Source: Dasania marina DSM 21967
GTDB taxonomy: Bacteria; Pseudomonadota; Gammaproteobacteria; Pseudomonadales; Dasaniaceae
Reading direction: 5' to 3'
Assembly (NCBI RefSeq): GCF_000373485.1
Contig: NZ_KB891585.1
Location: 547,861-611,860 of the forward strand
Length of the DNA: 64,000 nt
Shown: piece after piece, positions 42,539 to 52,091 of the stretch
Numbering within the stretch: the first letter of the stretch is position 1
How the letters are laid out: each line of letters starts with the position of its first letter
Position numbers and translations under genes: made by a program
The notes under the pieces: generated by a model
Databases searched by the model: none
Seen by the model: the letters and a program-made list of their open reading frames with translations, nothing else
Told to the model about the DNA's origin: nothing

Positions 42539-43960
42539 TTAGACATAGGCGTTAATCAAGCCTATGTCTTGTAACTGCGGCTGGGTGCCAGGCTGATCAT
42601 TAGTCATCGCCTCATCACCTTGTTGCGCCAGCAAACCTGCCTGCGCGCCTTCGCCGCCATCATCGCCCTGCTCGGCCTTATCATGGCCAGGGTGCTCAGA
42701 GACATCGACATCGACCATATCCACCCCCTGCTCAGCCATAAGCTCACGCAGTTTCGGTAGGTTTTGATCTAGGGCATCACGCACCGCCGCATGCGGGCTG
42801 ATAAAATTAACCGTGGTTTGCTCTTGGCTGGTATTGATTTTCACCATCAAGGAACCCAGTTCTGGCGGGTCTAACTGGATTTCGGCACTGTGAATTTGCT
42901 GGGAGCTCATCCACATCACTCTTTGCATCACAGTATCACCCCAGCCCTGCGCCATGACTGACGTAGAAACACTGGTTTGAAAGCTAGCGCTGGCAGCTTG
43001 CGCGTAACTCGCCCCCCCATCAACTTTCGGGTAGGACGTTGTCGAAGTAGCGGTAGCGGTTAACAGGCTGGCAGCTAATTTATCGGCTGCGGCACTATCT
43101 GGCTCAGCCGCTATGGACAATGCAGCGGCATTGGCCGCCAATAACGCCTCAGTGTTTTGCCCCGAGCTCTGCTGCAAGCCTTGATTTAATGCATTCAAAC
43201 CGCCGCCCGGACCGGTAAGCTGGCCTTCAGCCAGCCCTAAACCCGGTATAGCTTGGCCACCGCTAAATTGCCCTAAACTGGTTTTTGACTGTGTGCTCAT
43301 CGTTGTCAGCGCATCAGGGTCCAGCCATTGTTCAGCGAGAGCCTGCGGATCGGCCAACCCAGCGCCGGCACGCTGCTGTTTGAAATTATCCATAATAGTC
43401 ACCATACCCTGTGCTTGGGCGCTTTGCTGTGACAATGGCGCTAACGCGTCACTACCTGCGGCTAACGTCCCCTGTACAGTGCCAGCCTGAGCATTAATTC
43501 CCGCCGGTGTTTGCCAGGCTATTTGCTGCTCTAAATCCACAGGCAACCCCTGTGAGCCAGCGGCTGCATTATTGGCCTCGCTAGCGCCTGCCTGCTGCCC
43601 CGACACACTCCAGCCAGCCATAGATTGTGGCAATAGGCCTGGCAATAACTCACCGGCAAACTGCAAGCCATTGCCGCTATCGGCCTCAGCCAGCAGCGCC
43701 TCTTGGCTAAAATCAAAGTGGGGAGTGGCGGTACCGGAGGATTTGTTGACGGCGCTAACAGCCTGAGTAGCAGGCTGGGTAGCATTGGCCATATGCTGGG
43801 CAAAAGGCTGATCAATATTGTCAGGTTGGCTGTGGCTCTGGGCTGACGAGGCATTCGCCGCCGCAGTTTTGGCACCTACACCACTATTGGCAGCGCGATC
43901 ACTAGCCGCAGCAGTGGCTGCACGTGTTTGCCCTAACAGTAATTGACTAGCTGTATCCAT
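42539..43960 (-). CDS. fliK: Flagellar hook-length control protein FliK
   Basis: A 473-residue secreted molecular ruler. The long Ala/Gln/Ser-rich N-terminal region (to about 330) is typical of FliK rulers. The C-terminal Flg_hook domain (MQRVMWMSSQQIHSAEIQLDPPELGSLMVKINTSQEQTTVNFISPHAAVRDALDQNLPKLRELM) carries the conserved core that signals FlhB to switch substrate. It follows the Hpt gene and has a sigma-54 promoter candidate 42-57 bases upstream. Confidence 0.94.
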   Translation of the reverse strand: MDTASQLLLGQTRAATAAASDRAANSGVGAKTAAANASSAQSHSQPDNIDQPFAQHMANATQPATQAVSAVNKSSGTATPHFDFSQEALLAEADSGNGLQFAGELLPGLLPQSMAGWSVSGQQAGASEANNAAAGSQGLPVDLEQQIAWQTPAGINAQAGTVQGTLAAGSDALAPLSQQSAQAQGMVTIMDNFKQQRAGAGLADPQALAEQWLDPDALTTMSTQSKTSLGQFSGGQAIPGLGLAEGQLTGPGGGLNALNQGLQQSSGQNTEALLAANAAALSIAAEPDSAAADKLAASLLTATATSTTSYPKVDGGASYAQAASASFQTSVSTSVMAQGWGDTVMQRVMWMSSQQIHSAEIQLDPPELGSLMVKINTSQEQTTVNFISPHAAVRDALDQNLPKLRELMAEQGVDMVDVDVSEHPGHDKAEQGDDGGEGAQAGLLAQQGDEAMTNDQPGTQPQLQDIGLINAYV

Positions 43961-44001
43961 TTTAATCCCCAGTACTAGGTAATATCACTAAGGGGAAATA
44001 A

Positions 44002-44017
44002 TGCAGTTTAAATGCCA
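44002..44017 (-). promoter_or_regulatory. Sigma-54 promoter for fliK
   Basis: Minus-strand TGGCATTTAAACTGCA has a perfect TGGCA box, TGCA and GG-N10-GC. The start point would be near 43990, a 30-base leader to fliK. Confidence 0.7.
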
Positions 44018-44074
44018 AGTTTTATTAGAATTTACTTCTTACCCAGTCTTTTACTGGATGTTTAAAAAGTGTTT

Positions 44075-44410
44075 TTACAGCGCCTGTAATCTTTCACGCA
44101 CTATCGCGTACTCAGCGGTGATTTGCGCAAGCAAACTCTGACTATCGGCTAGCTCAGCCTCACCGGCCAAAGCTTCTAAGCGGCGACACAGGTCGGTTAA
44201 ATTCACTGCTCCCATGTTACTGGCACTGCCTTTTAAACTGTGGGCAGCCCTACGTATAGCTTCAGCATCAGCAGCATTAACAGTCTCTTTAATACTGTTT
44301 ATCCGTGTGTCACTGTCATTGATAAAGGTTTCGACTAAATGTGCAAACTCTGCGCCCATAACCTCTCGCAGCGCCGCCAACGCTTCCATATCTATATGTT
44401 CCAATACCAT
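44075..44410 (-). CDS. Hpt phosphotransfer protein (HptB-like)
   Basis: A 111-residue helical phosphotransfer protein with the phospho-histidine H57 in RAAHSLKGSASNMGA. It lies 29 bases after a response-regulator/phosphatase gene and near a STAS gene, the same trio as HptB-HsbR-HsbA of Pseudomonas aeruginosa, where sensor kinases pass phosphate through HptB to HsbR. The kinase that would feed it is not in the window. Confidence 0.88.
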   Translation of the reverse strand: MVLEHIDMEALAALREVMGAEFAHLVETFINDSDTRINSIKETVNAADAEAIRRAAHSLKGSASNMGAVNLTDLCRRLEALAGEAELADSQSLLAQITAEYAIVRERLQAL

Positions 44411-44439
44411 GTTGTACCCTTACTTTTTGTTAATCATTA

Positions 44440-46155
44440 CTATGCCGAACTGGTGGCCGCTTCCCCCCAGGTATACACGGCTCTCACTTCATTACCCCGG
44501 CCTCTATACTCTAGCTCAGTGCAAAGCTTGGCAACCAAGTAGACTCCACGACCACTGTACACACCTTTGCCACCCAAACCTAAGCGCGAGTAATCAAAGC
44601 CCTCACCACTATCAATCACCTCTACCGTCAAAGAACCGCCCTTGCGCGTGCCCTGATAGTGTAATTCAAAACGTATGCTGCCCGCTTGTAAGTCTTGCAA
44701 TAACGCTTCTCGGATTTGGTAGTAGCGGCTAAAACCTTCGGTGGAGTTTTTAACCACGGACTCTAGCTTAAGAATACCGTGATCTAAAGCATTATTAAAA
44801 AGCTCTGTTAACACAATATAAATCTGACCGCTAAAAACACGCAACATGGGCACTTGCATAATAAAGTTAAGCATTAGTGGCAGCGGATTAAACGCGCGCA
44901 GCGTTTCAGGGTTAAGCACATAACTCATAGTCCAGTTATTGGGGCCTGAGACCTCTTGCTCCAGTACCGGCGGCTGCGAGCCCTTAAAGTTCTCTGGTGT
45001 TACCTGAGTAATTTCCATCACGGAAATGTCATCTACATGCTCAGTGGCACCTATAAATTGATTTACCGCCCAGTTTACTTCGGCAAATAAATTATCAGGT
45101 ATGGTGTTGGCCTTAAACACCTCGTATAAACGCTGTTCGCCAAATTGCTTGCCCTGGCTATTTTCAGCCTCCAGTATGCCGTCTGACCATAAATACAGCT
45201 TATCGCCCACTCGCACATCATAAAGCTCTGCACGGCCATTAAAATCCGCAGCAGCCAGCACCCCCAAGGGCAGATGCTGCGAGGTAAGCGCTACCAATTC
45301 ACCACTCTCGGGCTTATAGATGATGCCGTCGGGCAAGCCGCCATTCCACACTTTTACAGTGCGCTCGTGAAAGTTTATTTCTGCCAATAAGCCGCAGCAA
45401 AAAACACCAACTGGCAGCACTTCATTTAATTTTTTATTAATTTCTACCAATATATCTTTGTGACTAAAACCCTTTTCCAACATGCTATAAAAAGTTTGTG
45501 CCAAGGGCATAGCCCCCAACGCAGCATTTAAACCATGGCCAGTAAAGTCACCTAGAAAAACCATCAAATTGCCCAGCGCATTAACCCCCGCTAAGGCCAC
45601 GTCACCGTTAAAAACAGATACCGCTGATAGCGAGTGTTTGATATTGCTAGCATCTAAACAACCGGCGTGAGCCACTTTATCAAACACCCGTTTGGCTATT
45701 TCTTGCTCACGAATAAGCGTACGGTTATGCAGGGATATTTGGTCGCGGTTGGTCAGTAAGGTGCGGTTCATCGTCCGCATGCGGCTGAAGGCATTGATTT
45801 TTGCCTGCAGAATCACACTATTATAAGGCTTGCTGATAAAATCATCGCCGCCCGCATCTAAACAGCGCGCTAATGAGCCAGCATCTTGTAAGGAGGTAAG
45901 AAAAATAATGGGAATGAAGTCTTCACCCACCTGACTTTTGATGCGTTCGGCCACTTCGAAGCCATCCATGCCAGGCATGAGTGCATCTAATAAAATCAGG
46001 TCGGGCTGTTGTTGCTGAAATACCGTTAAGGCATCTAGGCCATTATCCGCTGACACCACAGTATGGCCCTGCTTGCGCAGAATGGTTTCTAACACCAATC
46101 TATCGGTAGGGTTGTCATCGACAACCAAAATTTTAATAACTGCCAGCGTATCCAT
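44440..46155 (-). CDS. Response regulator with PP2C phosphatase and kinase-like ATPase domains (HsbR-like)
   Basis: A 571-residue cytoplasmic protein with three modules. The receiver (about 7-125) has phosphoacceptor D57 (LILLDALMPGMDG). The SpoIIE/PP2C phosphatase domain (about 175-390) has metal-binding FLGDFTGHGLNAALGA and LWSDGILEAE. The C-terminal HATPase_c domain has VLTELFNNALDHGIL, DSGEGFD and GKGVYSGRGVYL, resembling RsbW-type anti-sigma kinases. This architecture matches HsbR, which reversibly phosphorylates the STAS protein HsbA and so controls FlgM/sigma-28 and surface behaviour in Pseudomonas. Adjacency to the STAS gene (36 bases) and Hpt gene supports the role. Confidence 0.9.
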   Translation of the reverse strand: MDTLAVIKILVVDDNPTDRLVLETILRKQGHTVVSADNGLDALTVFQQQQPDLILLDALMPGMDGFEVAERIKSQVGEDFIPIIFLTSLQDAGSLARCLDAGGDDFISKPYNSVILQAKINAFSRMRTMNRTLLTNRDQISLHNRTLIREQEIAKRVFDKVAHAGCLDASNIKHSLSAVSVFNGDVALAGVNALGNLMVFLGDFTGHGLNAALGAMPLAQTFYSMLEKGFSHKDILVEINKKLNEVLPVGVFCCGLLAEINFHERTVKVWNGGLPDGIIYKPESGELVALTSQHLPLGVLAAADFNGRAELYDVRVGDKLYLWSDGILEAENSQGKQFGEQRLYEVFKANTIPDNLFAEVNWAVNQFIGATEHVDDISVMEITQVTPENFKGSQPPVLEQEVSGPNNWTMSYVLNPETLRAFNPLPLMLNFIMQVPMLRVFSGQIYIVLTELFNNALDHGILKLESVVKNSTEGFSRYYQIREALLQDLQAGSIRFELHYQGTRKGGSLTVEVIDSGEGFDYSRLGLGGKGVYSGRGVYLVAKLCTELEYRGRGNEVRAVYTWGEAATSSA

Positions 46156-46191
46156 TAATAATAAAAAGAGCGCACGGCTCTAATTAGGCGC

Positions 46192-46497
46192 TTATTGAAT
46201 GGTAAACAGTTGATCGAAATTGGAAATAGCTAATATTTTTTGGACATCGTCATTGCAGTTGATAACCGAGATATCGGCGTCATCACCACCGGCATAGTCC
46301 TTAAGTAATAACAGCATACCCAAGGCCGAGCTGTCTAAATAAGTGGTTTCTTGCAAGTCAACGATATAGCGTGCAACTTGGCTGGGTTGGCCTTCATAGG
46401 CACGACGAAAATCCTGATGCGAACCAAAGTCAAAGCGCCCTTCAACACCGATAGTCAATTCATTTCCATCTGCTGATATAACCGATGTTATTGCCAT
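46192..46497 (-). CDS. STAS-domain anti-sigma factor antagonist (HsbA-like)
   Basis: A 101-residue STAS protein with the switch serine region TTYLDSSALGMLLLLKDY (S56/S57). By analogy with HsbA it would be phosphorylated and dephosphorylated by the adjacent regulator and would bind an anti-sigma factor such as FlgM when in the right state. That partner is not in the window. A TAAGAT/ATCTTA inverted repeat lies 35-53 bases upstream (46532-46550). Confidence 0.9.
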   Translation of the reverse strand: MAITSVISADGNELTIGVEGRFDFGSHQDFRRAYEGQPSQVARYIVDLQETTYLDSSALGMLLLLKDYAGGDDADISVINCNDDVQKILAISNFDQLFTIQ

Positions 46498-46531
46498 TAA
46501 TACGCCTCTCTAAGCTACATATTGAAGTTTA

Positions 46532-46550
46532 TAAGATTATATTTATCTTA
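46532..46550. promoter_or_regulatory. TAAGAT-N7-ATCTTA dyad upstream of the STAS gene
   Basis: A perfect six-base inverted repeat in A+T-rich sequence of the fliJ-STAS gap, a possible operator for the partner-switch genes. Minus-strand TATAAT-like sequence overlaps it. Confidence 0.3.
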
Positions 46551-46629
46551 GATGACTATAGCGCAGCGAAATACGAATACCAGCTATAACTATATATTTT
46601 TTAATGCCTAGCTCTATCTTGTTTAAAGC

Positions 46630-47079
46630 TTAATCACCCTGCTGTAAATCTTTACTGCGGCCACGGTCATCCAATTCACGCTGTGATTTCACATCTTCCG
46701 TTTTGGTTTCTTGCTGCTGCTTTCTAAGGACTAGTTTTTCCATGTTTTTTTCGCTGGCATAGGCTTTTTGCCAATTCAGCCTATGATGTTCGTATTGGGT
46801 TTCTGACACTGCGCTGCGCTGCGCTTGGGTGTATACCGCCTCTTCTAAACTATTATAGAAACGCTGATAATTACGCATTTGCTGGCTGCTGACAGGCTGT
46901 TGTTCAAAGCTGTGAAAATGGCGATTATATTCGCCCTGGTAGGTTTGCAGTTGCTCGCCTTGGCTGCGGTTACGCTGTAATGCAGCGCTAGCCTGGGCCA
47001 GTTTATCGGCCGCTTGCTGCTGTTTAATATGGGCTAGCTTTAATACCACTTGTAAGCGCTGTGAGGGTTTTTTAGCCAT
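46630..47079 (-). CDS. fliJ: Flagellar export chaperone FliJ
   Basis: A 149-residue coiled-coil protein with the expected all-helical, Q/K/E-rich composition and Y/F positions (MRNYQRFYNSLEEAV). It interacts with FliI and FlhA in the export ATPase complex. Its place directly after fliI (two bases) supports the call even though FliJ sequences diverge quickly. The basic, charged C-terminal tail is longer than usual. Confidence 0.88.
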   Translation of the reverse strand: MAKKPSQRLQVVLKLAHIKQQQAADKLAQASAALQRNRSQGEQLQTYQGEYNRHFHSFEQQPVSSQQMRNYQRFYNSLEEAVYTQAQRSAVSETQYEHHRLNWQKAYASEKNMEKLVLRKQQQETKTEDVKSQRELDDRGRSKDLQQGD

Positions 47080-47081
47080 AG

Positions 47082-48458
47082 TTAACGGCCATTAACCGCG
47101 GGTAATTGATCGGGCTGTTGCTGCACCGCCGTTGCCAGTAGTGTATTGAGTAGCTGAAAACTACTCTCCACATCAAAGGACTCGTTTAAACCTTGCTGTA
47201 AGAAGGTTTTAATAGCCGGCAATTTCTCTATGGCCAAGTCGGTTTCAGGGTCACTGCCGGCCACATAGGCGCCAACACTGATTAAGTCGCGGCTTTGCTG
47301 ATAGCGCGAGTATAAAAAGCGCAGGCGCTGGGCCTGTTTCAGCTGCTTTTCGGTGACGATGTTTTGCATGGCTCGGCTAATTGAACCCTCTATATCAATG
47401 GCAGGGTAATGCCCCTCATCGGCAATGGCCCGAGACAGTACGATATGACCATCAAGTATCGCCCGGGAGGCATCGGCGACCGGATCTTGCAAATCATCAC
47501 CCTCGGTTAATACCGTATAAAACGCAGTCACTGAACCGCTGCCATCGGCATTATTACCGGCCCGCTCCACCAACTTGGGCAGCATAGAAAACACCGAGGG
47601 CGGATAACCCTTAGTGGCTGGCGGCTCGCCTATAGAGAGGGCGATTTCACGCTGGGCTTGGGCATAACGGGTTAGGGAGTCCATTAGCAGTAATACATGT
47701 TTGCCTTGATCGCGGTAATACTCCGCTAAGCGCGTGGCTAAAGAGGCGGCCCGCATACGCATTAACGGCGCTTCATCGGCGGGGGCTGCCACCACTATCG
47801 CCCGGCGCATACCTTCTTCATCCAGGGTATGCTCGATAAATTCTTTAACCTCACGGCCCCGCTCCCCCACTAAGCCAACAATAACAATGTCGGCCTCGGT
47901 AAATTTGGTCATCATGCCTAGCAACACACTCTTACCCACCCCCGAGCCGGCAAACAAACCTATACGTTGACCCCTGCCCACGCTGAGCACGGCGTTGATA
48001 GCTTTAATACCCACATCCAGCGTATCACTAATGGGTTTTCTGGCTAGCGGGTTAATGGCTTCACCCTTCATGGGAATAAAGCCGCTGTTATTGAGCGGCC
48101 CTTTGCCGTCTAAAGGACGGCCTGCACCGTCGATTACCCGGCCCAATAGTTCGGGGCCTACCGGTACTCTGTCTTGATAGTCTATCGCCAGCACTCGCGC
48201 ACCAGGGGTAAAGCCGGAGGATTGCTGTATAGGCATAAGGAATATTTTGTGTTCGGCAAAGCCCACCACCTCGGCCTCTACCTGGTGCTGCTCGCTGTTA
48301 ATCACTACACAGCGGTGGCCTATGGGCAGTTGCAGACCCATCACTTCTAGGGTCATACCCACAACCCGCACCAAACGACCCGACACTTGCGGTTTGCTAA
48401 GTGCCGCTTTCGAGGGCTGGTATTGCTGCAAACGCTGGCTAAATAGAGGGCGAGACAT
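47082..48458 (-). CDS. fliI: Flagellum-specific ATPase FliI
   Basis: A 458-residue ATPase of the F1-like type III export family. It has Walker A AGSGVGKS (170-177), Walker B VLLLMDSLTRYAQAQREI, and the FliI/T3SS-specific GEPPATKGYPPSVF and the arginine-finger region near QRLRFLYSRYQQ. It energises export with FliH and FliJ. It starts eight bases after the fliH stop. Confidence 0.97.
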   Translation of the reverse strand: MSRPLFSQRLQQYQPSKAALSKPQVSGRLVRVVGMTLEVMGLQLPIGHRCVVINSEQHQVEAEVVGFAEHKIFLMPIQQSSGFTPGARVLAIDYQDRVPVGPELLGRVIDGAGRPLDGKGPLNNSGFIPMKGEAINPLARKPISDTLDVGIKAINAVLSVGRGQRIGLFAGSGVGKSVLLGMMTKFTEADIVIVGLVGERGREVKEFIEHTLDEEGMRRAIVVAAPADEAPLMRMRAASLATRLAEYYRDQGKHVLLLMDSLTRYAQAQREIALSIGEPPATKGYPPSVFSMLPKLVERAGNNADGSGSVTAFYTVLTEGDDLQDPVADASRAILDGHIVLSRAIADEGHYPAIDIEGSISRAMQNIVTEKQLKQAQRLRFLYSRYQQSRDLISVGAYVAGSDPETDLAIEKLPAIKTFLQQGLNESFDVESSFQLLNTLLATAVQQQPDQLPAVNGR

Positions 48459-48466
48459 AAGGCGCT

Positions 48467-49270
48467 TTATCCCTCATCCGGGCTAGTATCATTGGGGGCT
48501 ATATCGCTGGGGATGGCATCGTTGGTAGTGGTATCGCTGGCAGCTGACTGCCTACCTAGCTCGGCATAGCGGCTATCCACTAACTGGCTTACGGTTTGCT
48601 GAAATTGCTGCTCAGTGCTGTAGTCAGCCGCGCTGTATTGATTGCTCACCCGGCAGCCTCCCACGCTTAACGTCGCGTCAGTGTGTAATTGCCATTGTGG
48701 CTCTACCTGCCCCATGGTGGTGACAAACTTATAATCTTGCGGGCTTAAGTAAATATCGACTTTCTGCGCCTTGGCATCAATGGCGGCTATCGCGTCATGT
48801 ATCACAGCCTGTATATGGCTGCCATCTAGGATTAACTCACGCCGCACTATCGATTCTGCCACCCCAGTAGCCAACTCTGCCAGCACCTGCTCCACGGCGT
48901 TATCCTGCTGTTGTAGGGCGTCATTGAGCTGGCTAATCAAGGCCTGCAAGCTAGTGAGGTGTTGCTGTATTTGGTTTTGGCCTTTTTGCAGGCCCGCTTT
49001 ATAGCCTTTATCCAAACCCTGCTGCAAACCCTCTTGGTAGGCCTCGTGCTTTATGTCCTGCTTGATGCGCTGGCTAATCTCTTCGATTTGGCCCACGGTC
49101 ACTTTACTGTAAACCACTAGGTTTTTATCGATGCTGGGGGCTTCGCCGCGGGCGACATCGCGCCTGGTTTTTTCGGCGTGTATGATTTGCCCCTCGTTCA
49201 CCTCGGGCAACTGCCAACGCTTATAGCCTAGCGATTGAATAGCGGGGATACGATCAGTGTTTTTCATCAA
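48467..49270 (-). CDS. fliH: Flagellar export regulator FliH
   Basis: A 267-residue protein with a glycine-repeat helix region (about 80-108, EGLQQGLDKGYKAGLQKGQ), the GxxxG pattern typical of FliH, followed by a coiled coil and the C-terminal FliI-binding domain (VAESIVRRELILDGSHIQAVIHDAIAAI). The tail has a short Thr/Ser/Asp-rich repeat (DTTTNDAIPSDIAPNDTSPDE). It inhibits FliI and links it to FliN. It is 59 bases downstream of fliG. Confidence 0.92.
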   Translation of the reverse strand: MMKNTDRIPAIQSLGYKRWQLPEVNEGQIIHAEKTRRDVARGEAPSIDKNLVVYSKVTVGQIEEISQRIKQDIKHEAYQEGLQQGLDKGYKAGLQKGQNQIQQHLTSLQALISQLNDALQQQDNAVEQVLAELATGVAESIVRRELILDGSHIQAVIHDAIAAIDAKAQKVDIYLSPQDYKFVTTMGQVEPQWQLHTDATLSVGGCRVSNQYSAADYSTEQQFQQTVSQLVDSRYAELGRQSAASDTTTNDAIPSDIAPNDTSPDEG

Positions 49271-49329
49271 TCAACCTAATACAGCTTAATACCATGCCCT
49301 AGCTATAAGCAGCCAGGGCAGCCTTGTGC

Positions 49330-50361
49330 TTACAGCATTTCTTCGCCGCTGCCACCCAGTACAATTTCGCCAGCATCGGCCATGCGACGGGCAATAACCA
49401 GGATTTCTTTTTGCGCACCTTCCACTTCGCTGAGTTTGACCGGGCCCTTGGCTTCGAGATCGTCGCGCAACAATTCGGCGGCACGCTTAGACATATTGCC
49501 AAAGATATGTTCTTGCAGCTCGTCGTCGGACCCTTTGAGCGCCAAGATAAGCACATCGGAAGACACTTCTCGCAACAATGCCTGAATACCGCGGTCGTCC
49601 ACCCCTTTGAGGTTGTCGAACACAAACATAAGGTCTTGAATTTGAGTGCCCAAATCCTCGTCCACTTCGCGTATGGAGTCCATTAATTCAGACTCTATAG
49701 AGCTGTCTAGGTTGTTCATGATTTCGGCGGCGACTTTGATACCACCCATTTCTTTAGTTTGCGAACCGGCGCTGCCAGAGAATTGTTTCTCTAATATGTC
49801 GTTAAGCTCTTGCAAAGCGGTAGGCTGTACCGAATCTAAGGCGGCTACCCGCATAACGATGTCTAGGCGCACTTTATCTTGTAAGTTAGAAAGCACATCG
49901 GCGGCTTGGTCGCCATCGAGGTAAGACACGACTATGGCCTGTATCTGCGGATGTTCGTGGCGAATAATATCGGCCACGGCGCGAGCATCCATCCACTTTA
50001 AGGTATCTAGGCCGGTGGTATTACCACCTAATAAAATTCTATCGACTAGCGAGTTGGCCTTATCATCACCTAGGGCCTCTACTAGCATATTGCGTATATA
50101 GCCATCGGAGCCCACACCTAGGCCGGTTAAGGTACGCGCCTCGTGTAGGAAATTATTCATTACGGTTTCGACGTGGGATTGCGGCACGTTTTCTAAGCCC
50201 GTCATGGCGGTACCTATGCGCTGCACCTCTTTGGGCCCTAAATGCTTAAGCACTTCGGCGGCCTCTTTCTCCCCCAACGACATCAATAAAATAGCCGCTT
50301 GATTGAGCTTGGTGATGTTAATTTTATCAGCGCCGCCCGCTGCTGTATCGTTATCACTCAC
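49330..50361 (-). CDS. fliG: Flagellar motor switch protein FliG
   Basis: A 343-residue C-ring protein with N-terminal FliF-binding, middle FliM-binding (EHPQIQAIVVSYLDGDQAADVL, the EHPQ motif) and C-terminal torque domains (FDNLKGVDDRGIQALLREVSSDVLILALKGSDDELQEHIFGNMSKRAAELLRDD, with the charged residues that face MotA/MotC). It overlaps fliF by eight bases. Confidence 0.97.
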   Translation of the reverse strand: MSDNDTAAGGADKINITKLNQAAILLMSLGEKEAAEVLKHLGPKEVQRIGTAMTGLENVPQSHVETVMNNFLHEARTLTGLGVGSDGYIRNMLVEALGDDKANSLVDRILLGGNTTGLDTLKWMDARAVADIIRHEHPQIQAIVVSYLDGDQAADVLSNLQDKVRLDIVMRVAALDSVQPTALQELNDILEKQFSGSAGSQTKEMGGIKVAAEIMNNLDSSIESELMDSIREVDEDLGTQIQDLMFVFDNLKGVDDRGIQALLREVSSDVLILALKGSDDELQEHIFGNMSKRAAELLRDDLEAKGPVKLSEVEGAQKEILVIARRMADAGEIVLGGSGEEML

Positions 50362-52015
50362 CGCTGTTCACCCATTGTTTAACCACTTGTGCGACTCTCC
50401 CGGGGTCTTCAGCAATTAAGCCTTTAACCGCATTAAGCTGCTGCGCATAACCCTGCCCGGGACCCGTTAGCAGCATACTATCGCCACCGGATAAAGTAAC
50501 GGTTTCATCCGCTAAGTCAGCACCTAAATCGGCGGATAAGTCATTTAGTGCCTCCTGCGCCTCTAACTCGCGCATTTCCTTAGAGGTATCGGTTAGGTTG
50601 CGCATAACCGGCCGCAACACCCCGAAAATAATCACCATGACGAATATGCCGCCCAATATTTTTTTAGCCAAGTTTAGTATTTCTGGCTGCTGCCACAGGG
50701 GCACTTCCTCTATTAATTCCACTTCGGGCTCTGGCAAGGTCACAAATTCAGCATTGATAATATTGACGCTATCACCACGCGCAGCGTCAAACCCTACTGC
50801 ATCGCGCACTAAGCCTGAAAGACTGTCCAGCTCCTCTTGCGGCATAGACACTGAGTTCATGGCACCGGTGGTGGGGTCTTTTTTAACTACATTATCGACC
50901 ACTACCGCTACACTGAGCCTACGCACCTTACCGGTTTGATGACGGGTATAACTCACCGTGCGATCCAGCTCGTAGTTGCGGGTAGCCTGCACTCTACCGC
51001 TACTGCCACCCTCGCCACCTTGATCTTGGGCGGTGGCATTTTCGGGGGCGGCGCCATCTGCAGGGGGCTGATTGCTCAACGCCCCTGGCACACCACCGAT
51101 TGAGCCTACATTGCGGCCTTCTTTTAGGGTTTGCTCACTGCGTATAGCGGGCAAGTCGGGGTTAAACTGCTCCTCGGCCTGCTCTACCTCGGTAAAATCG
51201 ACATCGGCGCTCACTTCGGCTCTGAATTTACCCTCACCCAAGATACGCACCAAGATGGAGTGAATGCGGTTGATATAGCGCTGCTCCACCTCTTTGGTGT
51301 ACTCCATTTGACGGTTGGCGGCGATCATTTTTTCGTCGGTTTCAAAGTTGGACAGCAAGTTACCGCGTTGATCGACCACAGTGACATCCTGTAGCGCTAA
51401 CTCGGGGATACTGGATGCCACCAAGTTGGCGATGGCGCGTACCTGTGGCGAGTTAATACCCGCGCCACTGTACAAATCGATAAACACGGAGGCCGTCGGT
51501 TTGCGGGAATCGCGCACAAAGGCCGAGGTCTTGGGTATGGCCAAATGCACACGGGCGGCTCTAACCTGACGTATGCTGGTAATGGTACGGGCTAGCTCAC
51601 CCTCTAAGCTGCGCTTAAAGCGGGCGTTCTCCATAAACTGGCTGGTGCCCAAGGGACGCTCTTTGTCCATAAGCTCAAAACCAAAACTACCATCGACAGA
51701 GATCCCCTCACCCGCTAGCTTTAGCCGCGCATCGTGAATTTGATTGGAGGCCACCATTAACGCGCCGTTGTTTTCATCGACCTTATAAACAATTTGGTTG
51801 CTATCTAATATAGAAAGTACCGCGCTGGGGTCCATACGATCCAAATTGGCATACAGGGGCTTATAGTCTTCACCCTGCGACCACAGCACCACCGCAAAAC
51901 CTATCGCCACACTGGCGGCCAAGCCTATCATTAGGCCTAACTGCCGGATAAGATTTAAACCGCCAAAACCATCAAACACCTGGCTTTGTGGTTGTGACGA
52001 GCCTTCTGCTGCCAT
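50354..52015 (-). CDS. fliF: Flagellar MS-ring protein FliF
   Basis: A 553-residue MS-ring subunit with two membrane helices (about 24-46 and 440-462), YscJ-like ring-building domains (VLSILDSNQIVYKVDENNGALMV, EGELARTITSIRQVRAARVHLAIPK), a disordered central loop (QPPADGAAPENATAQDQGGEGG) and a C-terminal FliG-binding tail. Length is normal. It follows fliE by about 76 bases. Confidence 0.97.
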   Translation of the reverse strand: MAAEGSSQPQSQVFDGFGGLNLIRQLGLMIGLAASVAIGFAVVLWSQGEDYKPLYANLDRMDPSAVLSILDSNQIVYKVDENNGALMVASNQIHDARLKLAGEGISVDGSFGFELMDKERPLGTSQFMENARFKRSLEGELARTITSIRQVRAARVHLAIPKTSAFVRDSRKPTASVFIDLYSGAGINSPQVRAIANLVASSIPELALQDVTVVDQRGNLLSNFETDEKMIAANRQMEYTKEVEQRYINRIHSILVRILGEGKFRAEVSADVDFTEVEQAEEQFNPDLPAIRSEQTLKEGRNVGSIGGVPGALSNQPPADGAAPENATAQDQGGEGGSSGRVQATRNYELDRTVSYTRHQTGKVRRLSVAVVVDNVVKKDPTTGAMNSVSMPQEELDSLSGLVRDAVGFDAARGDSVNIINAEFVTLPEPEVELIEEVPLWQQPEILNLAKKILGGIFVMVIIFGVLRPVMRNLTDTSKEMRELEAQEALNDLSADLGADLADETVTLSGGDSMLLTGPGQGYAQQLNAVKGLIAEDPGRVAQVVKQWVNSGE

Positions 52016-52091
52016 TTTATTATCTCTTTAAATTTCGCTATATATCTCTATAAATCGCTTTATAGACTTAATGGATAACTGCAATACACCG

